A DNA stretch of 64,000 nucleotides from Vandiemenella viatica (Eukaryota; Arthropoda; Insecta; Orthoptera; Morabidae), in assembly GCA_031002005.1 (NCBI GenBank), contig CM061921.1, positions 174,476,935 through 174,540,934 of the forward strand, in the 5' to 3' direction. Every line of letters starts with the position of its first letter. The first letter of the stretch is position 1. Shown here piece by piece: positions 54,690 through 64,000 of this stretch. The translations under genes were made by a program, and so were the position numbers. The notes beneath the pieces are model-generated. The model saw only the letters and a program-made list of their open reading frames with translations. It was not told the DNA's origin and ran no database searches.

Positions 54690-56382
54690 TCAAACTCTGC
54701 TATGCCGGAGGCAAGCCGGAGGCCCCATTTCGAAAATAATGGGGAAGGAAGTGTCAGAAGAGTAACACCTCATTAAAAAACCTTGGATCAACTGGCTCTG
54801 GTTTATTGCACCATGTGAGGGCCCCTTGCCAGGGTAACGGTGAAGGCCTCAATGGCAGTGACAGCGGAAAAGGAGACCTTCAGAATGGTGAAGCTGGTGG
54901 AAGAGGCAGCCTAGTACCCAAGGCACTAACATGGGCACAACTTGCTGCCGTGCAAGATTGGTAGGGAACTACCTAAGACTAAGGGAGAAAATGTAGGTAG
55001 CAACCACCGTTTGTTAACTGCTAATCTCAGAAATGTTGGAGTAGAGAAAATAAAAACAAGGAAAAAGCCTAAGATAAAAATTTGGGAACTGAAGAATCCA
55101 GAAAAACAGGCAGAATATCAAAAGAGAATATGTGATCTCATGCCCAAAAGTGAAATAGGATCAACAGAAGAAGAATTGAAAATGTGAGAGGCCCTTGTAA
55201 ACACAGCTGCAAATGTAACTGGAAAAACTAGTTCAAGAGTGAAAGATAAACGGGGTGGAATACCACTGTCAAAAATGCTATAAGTATGGTCAAAAGAAAA
55301 GGGGACCAAGAAACTCAGAAGCATCAGGGAAGAATCAAAGATAAACTAAAGTGAACTAGACCAATCATACAGGGAACTGAAACTAAAAGTCAAGAAAATC
55401 ATAAAAGAAGAAAAAGAAAAGAACTGTTTAGAATATTTAAAGAATATAGAGGTGGATAGCGGGAGCAATAAGGAACTGTTGTATAATATTGTAAAATCCA
55501 AAAGTAACACATTTGAACCCTTTAAGGCCCTGTAAATAGGAAGAAGGAACAATTATCTGGAAAAGAGATGAAGTAAGGAAAGAGATGAGGAAATATTTTG
55601 ACAATCTGTACAATGGGAACGAAACAATAAACAAAGAAAAGAGCTGTTCAGGAACAGGAAATCAAGATGGAAGTATATAATCCCACTGACATGGTCAGAA
55701 GTTGAAAAAGCCCTGAGAAGCATGGCTAAAGGCAAAAGATGATCAAGGCAGCAGGAATCTATGGACGTCACTGTGTATATACAGAGTAATGAACACCATC
55801 TAAAAAGAAGAAAAGGTCCCCTCTGATTGGACAAAAGGAATCATAGTTCCAATATTTAAATATGGTATCCAAATAAAATGTAACAATTATAGAGGAATAA
55901 ATCTTCTGTCCCATGGCCTCAAGCTAATGGAGAAAATTATGGAAGGTAGGCTGAGAAAATTCATTGAACCGCAGCTTGAAGAAGAGCAGTATGGATTTAG
56001 ACCTAACAGATCAACAACAGATCTCATCTTCACTGCTCGGATGATCATGGAAAAACATTGGGACAGGGGAAGAGATGTCATCTTTATTTTCTTAGATATT
56101 GAAAAGGCCTATGACAGCATACCAAGAGGGCTGGGACACATCAAGTGGATGTACCCAACAAGAACAGTGAGGATATGGCTGGAAAAAGAACAGATGGGTA
56201 AAAGAACAAAAGGCTGGCCCAGAAGGAGATGGATTGATCTCGTGAAATGGGACCTACAGGAGAAAGGAACACCTTGGTCTAGAATCTAAAAAGAAGAAAC
56301 ATACTTGGACAGGCAAAGGTGGCGTGTGCTCTTACACTGCACCCAGGAAACTGGAAACAGATGAAGATGATGATGATAGTGA
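54690..56382 (+). mobile_element. RTE/L1-like LINE, internally deleted, (GAT)n tail
   Basis: The 5' leader is rich in GGCC words. 54942-55187 starts MLPCKIGRELPKTKGENVGS and continues into a basic linker (KPKIKIWELKNPEKQAEYQK), skipping the endonuclease. A further linker (ELKLKVKKIIKEEKEKN) follows with stops. RT remains lie at 55800-56130. The end is GAAACTGGAAACAGATGAAG and a short (GAT)n at 56367-56380. The endonuclease and most of the RT palm are deleted. Clade uncertain. Confidence 0.65.
55800..56289 (+). pseudogene. RT fragment fused to tail by internal deletion
   Basis: WTKGIIVPIFKYG and CNNYRGINLLSHGLKLMEKI precede an open frame 55927-56289: EEEQYGFRPNRSTTDLIFTA, then VIFIFLDIEKAYDSIPRG (motif A), then directly LGHIKWM...KRTKGWPRRRWIDLVKWD, which belongs to the C-terminal tail. 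Motifs B and C are missing, so a deletion of several hundred bases kept or restored the frame. Confidence 0.75.
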
Positions 56383-56732
56383 ACAGGTGCATTCACATGC
56401 TTATTAAATAATAATTATTGTATTAATGAGCAACTACATAAGAAATGGCCCATAATAATTATATGTTAAGCCTTAACTGCCAGACATTCCCAAAAAGCCT
56501 ATACAAGCTGAAAAAGAGAATCCACACGAAACTCCACAAAGCCATTGAGAACATTAGGGTAAAGGGATGACTCAATACAAAAATATATATATATATCAGA
56601 ACTCAGCCTCATACAAACAAATTCCATATTCTGGCATATACCCACGGGCATGTCAGAATTGTGATGCAATTTGCATATGTCAATCAAGAAGATTATTACA
56701 AACACAATATTAGGAACACTTACGAGCATTAA
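56383..56732. other. No supported feature
   Basis: Spacer up to the TTAA target site of the piggyBac-like element. Confidence 0.45.
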
Positions 56733-57354
56733 CCCTTTCCTACCGGCTATTGGAAAAAAGGTAAATTTATAATTTCAATAATATATTTGTATAAAGGTAC
56801 TTGAAATTAAACACACATATTTTTTTCAAATTTTTTTTGGAACTCTAAGTGCTAATTACTAAGCCGGTACTTATAAGTACCGTCAGGGACTTTGTGTATC
56901 ACAGGATGTACAGCAATAGCAATTGAAATCAATTATGTTGATATTGGTATGAAATGTTTGCCTCATGATATTCAAAAAAAAAAAAAAATTCTTTTTGATC
57001 ATTCAGACACAAAAGACATTGTAGTGCAACATTAGGAATGATGTTTTGACTGTATTTTCTTCATTCTACATACTTCACATCTTCATCTGATTTTACAATT
57101 TAGGGACAGTGTATAACTCTGTTTACCAATCTTACATCTCTCATTGTGGATTAGTATGACTTGTATTGTTTGAATGGATGAGAGCTTGGTGAAATATATA
57201 TAAATGACCTTTTCTTCTTACCGATATCCTTCATAGTCGTCATACCATGTGCAAAGGATCTTCTAAAATTTTTTACACACTTTTTTTCAAATATCGGATC
57301 ATTTATGTTATAGGCATTGACAAATACAACATCCAGAATTCAAAAAAACAATCT

Positions 57355-57525
57355 TTACCATGATTTCGGTAATCTTCTGTCAGCATTGCACAAAGTCATC
57401 AGCTGATCAGCAGTATCAACCCCACACATGAAGGTATTGTAGTCCTTGACGACTCCTGAGCATGAAATTGTCGACTTCAATCCATCTTTTTCTTTGCATA
57501 TAACTAGTGGTGTAACAACAGGGTG
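57355..57525 (-). pseudogene. piggyBac transposase fragment
   Basis: Minus strand: TPLVICKEKDGLKSTISCSG, then VVKDYNTFMCGVDTADQLMT and RRLPKSW. The P.VVKDYN..M.GVD..DQ(L/M) block contains the third catalytic Asp of the DDE_Tnp_1_7 family (piggyBac). Upstream in the same open frame (57621-57525) is GC-rich sequence that is not transposase-like. The other catalytic blocks were not found. Confidence 0.75.
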
Positions 57526-58010
57526 GCAAGATGGGCAAAATGCTACGGGACCAACTACCGGAGGTGGCCCCCGATGACCGGCCAGAGAGGCCCTCTGGTC
57601 CAAGATCCACCAGGTCACCAATCCAACCCAAGAGAGGGCTCATCTGTTGAAGTTGCCATTGACCCCAACCAGCGTAGTGGAGTTTCGCCACTGCCATGAA
57701 AATTTGATACTAAATGTATGACCTTTTTATCCTTCCATTTCCGGTAGCAAATACCTAGGTTTGTAAATTCATTGTCGCAATCTCCCCTTTTTAGTTTTCC
57801 ATCAGCAGATTGTTAGAAAGTCCCTTGCAGTAGGGTCTGATTCTCCCACAAACAAAAGTTGTTTCAGTTTTTTAATAATGAAACTGATGAAAAATAATGA
57901 TAATACTAGATAACATTATCATTGCTCCATTTTTTTCAGTCAATTCTAAGACCACTCTTTGACCTAATGAGTAATCTGAGAACATTCCAGTCATTTATTC
58001 ATTTTTGCCT

Positions 58011-58070
58011 TGATAAATTATAAACTTCTAAGAGAAGAGCTGATAAATTATAAACTTCTAAGAGAAGAGC
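58011..58070. repeat. 30-bp perfect tandem duplication
   Basis: TGATAAATTATAAACTTCTA plus AGAGAAGAGC, repeated exactly twice (58011-58040, 58041-58070), inside the piggyBac-like element. Confidence 0.95.
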
Positions 58071-58579
58071 TTCGATCAGAGCGTATTTCATAAAAATATC
58101 TATTTGAAAATATCTAAAACATGATAAAACCAATTGTATACTTGCTAAATCTATTGACCAATAATCTGTATAAAACTACCCAGAACTCCCTGATGGTACT
58201 TATAAGTCCACGTTGGTTTTTCTAGATTATTTAGTAAAGAAACTAGAAAAACATATTTTATAGGTAAAAAATTAATGGTTAAATGTTCAAACTGAAAAAG
58301 TAATAACAGAAATTGACACTTACCAAGTAAATTATCATCTAAAAATTCATTGTAATCTACCACTTGTAACTTTGGTCAGTATGCTGTCAAGCCCCAACTT
58401 AGAAAATTAATTTCTCGGCAATTTCACGCAGAATTGAAAAATAAATGTTTTCATTGTCTGACTTAATCATACAACAATACATCAACAGGCTTAACAATGC
58501 AGTGGACACTGGTGTTGTCGAATTATATGGTGATAAATACAGTGGAACTTATAAGTACTGTCAGGGAGGAAAGGGTTAA

Positions 58580-59439
58580 AATAATCACTCCACTTTTGCT
58601 TAACACCTCTTAGACAATGACCATTTCCCTACAAACATAAGTACAGACACAAAAATCCTAACAACACAAAACACAATATTCTAACTTTTCAAGAAAATTT
58701 TCAGATTCAAAAGGCAATTATCTCAGGAAAACATTTACTTAATGAGCATATTAATCCTATTCAAATTAATAAACACAAAAACTCACACAAAAGAATACAA
58801 AAAACACAATTTCTCCCAAAACAATAAGTTAACAGCACTTTACATTTCCCTCCTCTACCACACATATATATTTTAACTAAACAAAGCAAAAAACACCAAC
58901 AAATATAATTACAAAATTCATACTCTCCCCTCAAAACAGTTAAGACAGAGCACTGCCAAGAAAACAGCTGAACAACAGCAGCAGACACAAGCAAACTATT
59001 GTTTGACAATGGTAAGAATCAAAACAAAACTGTACATCAAAATTTATTCTGTCAGAGAAGTCATAAGGTCTCAACAGCAGTGTGTAATTATGTACATATG
59101 CTGATTGAGGGTATAGGTGACAAACAACCACACTCAAAAACAAAAATATAAGTTATATTATATTTCATTGTTTTATGAAATACAAATATAACCTTCTATA
59201 CAAAATTCAAAAACCAAAATATTTAAATGTAAGTCACATTATGGATAATAACCATGAGATTAGTTTTATTATATGGGAACAAAAACTGTTCTGTACAATT
59301 GTAAAAAATTTAATAATGTATTACAGAAAGAAAAAAATATTGTACACTGAACATACCTTGACAGGAGGCTAAATGCATCTGAGAATGAATAAAATCCACC
59401 AACAGTTGCATTGGCGTACATTTTAAATAATAATTGTTA
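58580..59439. other. No supported feature
   Basis: AT-rich. Minus-strand frames at 59009-58761 and 59143-58940 overlap and are hydrophobic and cysteine-rich by composition, without a recognisable domain. Confidence 0.4.
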
Positions 59440-60188
59440 TTTTAACAAGCAAATATATTTTTAAGAAATTGACTGCGATAATCACATATTATGGTACAGT
59501 GGAGGCAGGTGAGTTGAAATATGAGGTACGTTGTGGCACATTGGCCAGTCCAGTGATGGAAAAAGTTCCCCCTGTGGTTGGTCTGGAGTGGTAGCAGGGT
59601 GCACGCTACAAATTCTTCAGCAGGGTTTGTTGCATGGTAATTATTGATTTGGTGGTTTGAGAGAATTACTAGGTGAGTAGTATTTGTTAACCAAGATATT
59701 CTTGAGTCATGGTGATCTTCTGAAGCATTGGGGCATTTAGCAGGATTCTGTGGAAGGGTATGAATTTTAGGGAAGAAATCTAGCAGGTCATGCCCATGAT
59801 GAAAGTTTAAGTTAAAGGACTCAGGCCTAAGAAACAAATGTATAATGAAAATTGGGCTGTGATTAGTTTTAAGTGGTATGGCATTGGAGTAATTGGGTGA
59901 AGGTAGGATTGTAGCATGAGAGATTTGTTTTTGCATTAGATCAGGGGTATAGCAGAAGATGAAAGATCGGGAAAGGTTTTGGGTGTAACTGGAGGAGATA
60001 TTCTTCATTGGAACAGATGCCTCTGCCATGGATTGTCAGAATATAAGGAATGTAAAGTTTGCTGTGGGAGGGATGGCAACTATTGAAGTGAGGCTATTGT
60101 TGTAGATATGTAAGTGTCATATGAATAGAGGTATGCAGGCCAGATAGGAATTACAAATTAGGATAGGGAAATGAACCACCACTTAATT
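59440..60188 (-). repeat. Penelope-associated leader-like sequence, antisense
   Basis: Minus strand from 60188: AAGTGGTGGTTCATTTCCC, also present inverted at 60560 and 63435, then about 150 bases, then a 195-codon open frame (60029-59442) with no known domain and an odd His/Asn/Thr-rich composition. The shared terminal phrase ties it to the Penelope-like material next to it. I treat it as non-RT sequence of another copy; function unknown. Confidence 0.35.
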
Positions 60189-60476
60189 CAGATGATGTTT
60201 GTGGGGCGTGAGTGCAAATAACAGGCAAAAACACACATGCTATAGTAATTTTTTGGTCTTAGCCCTTTGGCAATGAGAGAACATTTGGAAGTGTGGGTGT
60301 TGTATGAGAATTCCTCACAGAGTCACTGGCCTCAGATGATGTTTGTGGGGCGTGAGTGCAAATAACAGGCAAAAACACACATGCTATAGTAATTTTTTGG
60401 TCTTAGCCCTTTGGCAATGAGAGAACATTTGGGAGTGTGGGGGTTGTATGAGAATTCCTCACAGAGTCACTGGCCT
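60189..60476. repeat. 144-bp tandem duplication
   Basis: Units 60189-60332 and 60333-60476 start CAGATGATGTTTGTGGGGCG and end GAGTCACTGGCCT. By eye they differ at two positions, so the duplication is recent. Each unit contains TTTTTTGGTCTTAGCCCTTT, the inverse of the AAAGGGCTAAGACC phrase at 60487. Confidence 0.9.
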
Positions 60477-60600
60477 CTTTATTGATAAAGGGCTAAGACC
60501 CGAAAATTGCTGAAGCTTGTGTGTTCTCGACAATTATTTTTTTTTATCTAAGATAAGTGGTGGCTCATTTCCCTGTCCTAATTATTATAATTCCTTTTTG
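60477..60600 (+). repeat. Penelope-like terminal segment, sense orientation
   Basis: ATTGATAAAGGGCTAAGACC then CGAAAATTGCTGAAG, later AGTGGTGGCTCATTTCCC. The same order appears at 63347-63475 downstream of the truncated sense copy. It meets the 3' end of the antisense element at 60601, tail to tail. Confidence 0.6.
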
Positions 60601-61118
60601 CTACTTAACACCTATTATTTTATCATTTAATACATACATAGTAAAAATTAAATCAATGGCACTAAGTAGCGAAAATGAATAACAAACTGGGATAGGGCAA
60701 ACATTAAGGGGGATGGGTATTGTGAAAGGCTGTCTCCTTGAAAAACTTTTGGCCAGGAAAATGGTAGGGGTAAATTCAAACTGAGGACAGGTAGAAGGGC
60801 AGTGATTTGGAGCTAATACCTGAGCATAGATAAATATCAAAACTAATCACTGGTGGGCAGGAAGAGCAAACTAATATAATAAAATAAAATCTAAATATAA
60901 CTAAGAGTAAAATTCCAATTATAAACAAGAAAAAGATATTAAAAAATAAACCAAAGACTCTATGAAGTCAAACATCACCTCAGGTTAGCAGTGGTTTAAT
61001 TTGGGTAGTGGGGATGGAGACAAAGAGATGATGAGGGGAAAAAATAAAAAATATATAAAAATAATAAAAAAGGGTGAAAATAAATAAAAACAATAACCCA
61101 TATTATCTTAAGTTGAGA

Positions 61119-61364
61119 TCAGGTGGTTGCTTTGTGACCACTTTGTTTGAACTGATAGGCTAATTCCCACCTTCTGAGTGCAGAGGAGCTGCAGCTGATA
61201 AAGAGGACTCTGATAGCATGGACCGTGAAACAAGAGTTGAAATTATTCATGTCATTGGAGATGGCATGGACAACTACTGGGTGCTTTTGGTTCTGTGTGA
61301 ATAATGTCTGTTTGTGGCCATTTATGCTTATGGTAAGCGGATTTGTGGTCAAACCTATATACAA
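61119..61364 (-). pseudogene. GIY-YIG endonuclease of the Penelope-like element
   Basis: 81 open codons: MYIGLTTNPLTISINGHKQT, then HAISNDMNNFNSCFTVHAIR and ALRRWELAYQF. The YIG..T..L..RINGH pattern is the core of the GIY-YIG nuclease; the conserved Arg after L..(R)I is replaced by Ser, so catalysis is doubtful. PLE elements carry this nuclease after the RT to nick target DNA. The CCHH linker and the GIY half of the motif are missing or out of frame. Confidence 0.7.
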
Positions 61365-61789
61365 AGCCAGGCAGTGGTTGCATGTTTAAGTGGTATATTA
61401 TCTGGGAGGTTTTTCAGGTGAAGTGTCCTATAATCGGAAAGCTTTGCCTAGTGACAGGGTTGGTGAAAGTGGTGGGTGCAATGGGGTCTATTTCATGGGA
61501 AAGAGCCTTATGGCTGACTGTTGGGACAAGTAAGACTATGTTTGTGGACTAGGAGTTCGTTGAGGCCTGCTGAAACAAGTCCTGGGAGGGGTAGGGAGGA
61601 TTTTGGGGAAAATGGATTTGATTTCTGGTCAGGTTTGCCAGAAATCATAACCCTGCTGAAGGATTCTGTTAATGGATTGAGGCTTGGGTATTATTGTGTA
61701 ACCAGGACTGGATTGTGGTTGGTTTTTGTGGATTTGGGATGGTTGGAGGGCTGAGCAGGTTTTAATGTTGCCCATGAAAGCTGTTTGTT

Positions 61790-62700
61790 AACAAAGCCGG
61801 AGGATGGTTGTTAGCTATCAATCTTTCCGAAATGTTGTTTGAATAATGCATGAGGGATTGTTGGTTGGGGAATATACAACTACCACGAATGCCGAGACTA
61901 TAGGTGAGGGAAGGTTAGGTATAGTACGGTTGGCAACAATCAAAATCGAGATATTGTTGAAGGTTGGTGGGTTTGGTGTGGACTGAAGAGTTAAGGTAGA
62001 CATTGGAGAGGGACAAATACACATCCAAGAATGTGATCTGGGTATGGGGGTAAGTCCATGTGAATTTCAGCATATTAAAGGCATTAAAATAGTTCAGGAA
62101 ATTTAGAAGGTCGTTTTCACCATGGGTCAAAATCATAAATATATCATCTATGGATCTAAGCCAAATGTGGAATTTGAGTGGGACTTCATCAAGAAAAGTA
62201 TTTTCCAGATGGCCCATGAAAAGGTTAGCATAAGAGGGGGCCTTGCAGTTGCCCATGCCAGTGCCACAGGTTTGATGATAGATTTTACCTTCAAAGAAGA
62301 AGTAGTTATTGTTGAGAATCAGATGGGACAATTTGATGACAAAGATGTCATATGGAGACTGTTGGGAGGGCACTGATCCAGAAAATCCATGGCCCTCAGG
62401 CCATGCAAGTGTGAAATGTTTGTGTACAAGGACGAGTCCTCAGTCGTTACCAGGATGGAGTTGGAAGGAAGAGGTGCAGGTATAATTGAAAGCCTGGAAA
62501 GGAAGTGTTATGTATCCTTGATATGTGAGGGGAGCTGACAGACTATAGGTTGTAGGTATTGGTCAGCAAAGGCAGAAATGTGTTCAGTTGGTGATCCCTA
62601 GGCTGCAACAATAGGGCATCCAAGATTACAAGGTTTATGGAGTGTGAGAGATAAAGGGTAGATGTACGTGGATTCTGAGGAGAAAGAAGTGAAATAAACT
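61790..62700 (-). pseudogene. Penelope-type reverse transcriptase
   Basis: Minus strand, in several frames: TNTYNL..., SNSILVTTEDSSLYTNISHL (about 62470-62400, motif A, normally TTDV/DVSSLYTNI), then the open frame 62373-61915: NNNYFFFEGKIYHQTCGTGM, GNCKAPSYANLFMG, IWLRSIDDIFMILTHGEN (motif C, usual R(Y/F)IDD) and FTWTYPHTQITFLDVYLSL. The GTAMG...APSYANLF block is diagnostic of PLE RTs, which relate to telomerase. Stops occur before motif A. Confidence 0.85.
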
Positions 62701-62785
62701 GTGGGCTAAGACCCTGGAGAGACCCACTGAACTGTACAAATTCCTGTATTTTCTTATTGACAGCAAGTGTACAATCTTCCATCTC

Positions 62786-63475
62786 CCATGACATGAATAA
62801 TTTCAACTCTTGTTTCATGGTCCATTCAATCAGAGTCCTCCCTAATAGCAACAGCTCCTCTGAACTTAGAAGGTGGGAACTTGCCTATCAGTACAAGTTT
62901 GGCACAAGGCAACCAGCTGGTCTTAACTTAAGATGGTATCCAGTCATTATTTTTATTTATGATTACCCTTTTTTGATTATTTTTATATATATATATTATT
63001 TTTTCCCCCTGCCTCCATTCCCACTGCCTAAATTGAACCATCACTAACCCAAGGTGATGTTTGACTTCATAGAGTCTTTGGTTTAATTTTTAATACCTTT
63101 TTCTTATTTATATTTGTATTTTTTATTTTTTTATTTTATTTGTATTTTGTTTTATTATATTATTTTGCTCTTCCTGCCCATCAGTGATCAGTTCTGATAT
63201 TTATCTATGCTCAGGTAATAGCTCTGAATCACTGCCCATCTACCTGTCCTCAGTTTGAATTTACCTCTACCATTTTCTGGCCAATAGTCTCTCTGTAAAA
63301 CAGTCTTCCACAACACCCATCTTCCATAATGTTATCCTATTAATAAAGGGCTAGACCCAAAAATTACTTCATCATGTGTGTATTTTGTCTTTTCTGTGTA
63401 TTCCCACCTCACATCTATCATCTAAGGGTAAATGGTGGCTCATTTCCTATTCTAATTTGTTATTCCTGTATATAT
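62786..63475 (+). mobile_element. Truncated sense copy of the Penelope-like element
   Basis: Starts inside the nuclease: SHDMNNFNSCFMVHSIRVLP then SELRRWELAYQYK, matching the antisense copy at 61290-61130. The 3' region then runs through CTTCCTGCCCATCAGTGATC, CTACCTGTCCTCAGTTTG and AATAAAGGGCTAGACCC to GTGGCTCATTTCC (63435). It is a 5'-truncated partner joined head to head with the antisense element. Confidence 0.8.
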
Positions 63476-63825
63476 ATTGTTGGAAACAAAGGTGCTTTGA
63501 ATCAGATATATTACATATTTGGATAAGAGAATAGTCACTGCTTACCAAAGCTGAAGGTTGCAGCGGCATCAAAACTCATAAAACCATGTACAAATATAGA
63601 GCTTGAAATTTATGGAATCATAACCCTTCTTCAACAAAAGAGTTAGGTGGCTGCCTGATGGAGGCTGGCAGCAAACTGTGTTAAGGTTATAATACCATTT
63701 ATTTCAAGCTCCATATCTGAATGTTTCTTTGGGTTTTTTTTCCGCACACAGCAACCTTCATCTTTGGTAAACAATGGTTATTCTCCAATCCGAATATACA
63801 ATATATATACAATGGAGCAAATGCC
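63476..63825. repeat. Imperfect foldback, ~140-bp arms
   Basis: Left: TATTTGGATAAGAGAATAGT, then TTACCAAAGCTGAAGGTTGC, then GAGCTTGAAATTTATGG. The right arm, read inverted from about 63810, gives ATTCGGATTGGAGAATAACC, TTTACCAAAGATGAAGGTTG and GAGCTTGAAATAAATGG in the same order. The centre is near 63655. Coding potential absent. Confidence 0.65.
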
Positions 63826-64000
63826 ATGATGCAATATGGAAAAAAATAATAAATAATCCCAATACTCACCAAAGTGGAAGGAAGGAAGTCTGGAATGACA
63901 GAAAACACTACATACTATAAAATCAAAGATCCATTATTTAGGGCAATTCCCTTATTTATGAAAAAAAGGGGTCAGTATAAATGATACCTACAGGAAAAAA
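63826..64000. other. No supported feature
   Basis: Window end; AT-rich. Confidence 0.4.

Larger units (their letters stand above)
56733..58575 (-). mobile_element. piggyBac-like element, TTAA-flanked, degenerate
   Basis: The ends CCCTTTCCTACC (left) and, inverted, CCCTTTCCTCCC (right) are each bordered by TTAA (56729-56732 and 58576-58579), the piggyBac target. Length is 1,843 bp. The palindrome CGGTACTTATAAGTACCG at 56865-56882 recurs as a variant at 58195-58209 (inverted context, ..CCATCAGGGA) and near the right end (ACTTATAAGT, then ACTGTCAGGGA). The only recognisable coding part is a C-terminal transposase piece. Inactive. Confidence 0.75.
60601..62785 (-). mobile_element. Penelope-like retroelement, antisense
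   Basis: Minus-strand order: RT (about 62700-61800), GIY-YIG endonuclease (61364-61119), 3' region to 60601 containing CTGCCCACCAGTGATTAG and TTTATCTATGCTCAGGTATT, both of which recur in the sense copy at 63176-63215. RT plus GIY-YIG is the canonical Penelope-like (PLE) layout. The 5' end at about 62785 is joined head to head to a truncated sense copy. The coding region is broken by stops. Confidence 0.8.

Noticed and set aside
59442..60029. 195-codon minus-strand frame as a possible real gene
   Set aside because: Long but with no recognisable domain, no promoter or splice signals, and embedded in Penelope-associated repeats; kept only as part of a repeat entry.

Overview
The window is eukaryotic genomic DNA, AT-rich and almost filled by transposable elements of many ages. 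There are no bacterial-style operons, ribosome binding sites, rRNA genes or CRISPR arrays. The mixture (RTE, CR1/L2-like, Jockey/I-like and Penelope-like retroelements, Tc1, mariner, hAT and piggyBac relics, tRNA-derived SINEs, several foldback/MITE elements) and two core promoters with arthropod-type TATA/initiator spacing suggest a large insect genome. An orthopteran is my guess, not something the sequence proves.

1-10 kb: the one convincing non-transposon candidate is a compact five-exon gene on the minus strand (about 2.31 to 1.2 kb). It has a TATA box and initiator 32 bases apart, consensus splice sites and phase-1 introns throughout, and encodes 145 residues of unknown function. Beside it lies a ladder of stem-loops with a near-constant loop (644-883). 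Then come a hAT transposase relic (3.1-3.7 kb), a tandem array with alternating units (5.94-6.60 kb), a LINE 3' fragment and a degenerate minisatellite.

10-32 kb: Tc1-like relics at 10.3, 18.8, 22 and 23.2 kb, and a mariner relic at 17.4-18.5 kb. An RTE element (11.9-17.1 kb) is split by an antisense LINE (12.3-14.35 kb). A second RTE copy lies antisense at 28.8-31.4 kb.

31.9-38.7 kb: an antisense LINE with a CCHC-finger ORF1, an endonuclease and a reverse transcriptase serves as host for four later insertions: two SINEs in opposite orientation, a sense-strand LINE with a hexamer tail, and a 413-bp MITE.

39.5-49.8 kb: an old CR1-like LINE relic carries two further LINE insertions. It is followed by a much younger, nearly complete CR1-like element: ORF1 with a PHD-like finger and an SGNH/GDSL esterase, an endonuclease with few lesions, and an open 648-residue reverse-transcriptase frame with an intact FADD motif.

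50-64 kb: a ~285-bp tandem array, a 727-bp foldback with 170-bp arms, a promoter-like site with a short ORF, an internally deleted LINE, a 1.84-kb piggyBac-like element with TTAA ends, and a Penelope-like element (RT plus GIY-YIG) in a rearranged inverted arrangement. A second foldback closes the window.

Most reading frames here are decayed transposon genes or their antisense shadows. They do not form a pathway; the organising principle is serial insertion of mobile elements into one another.
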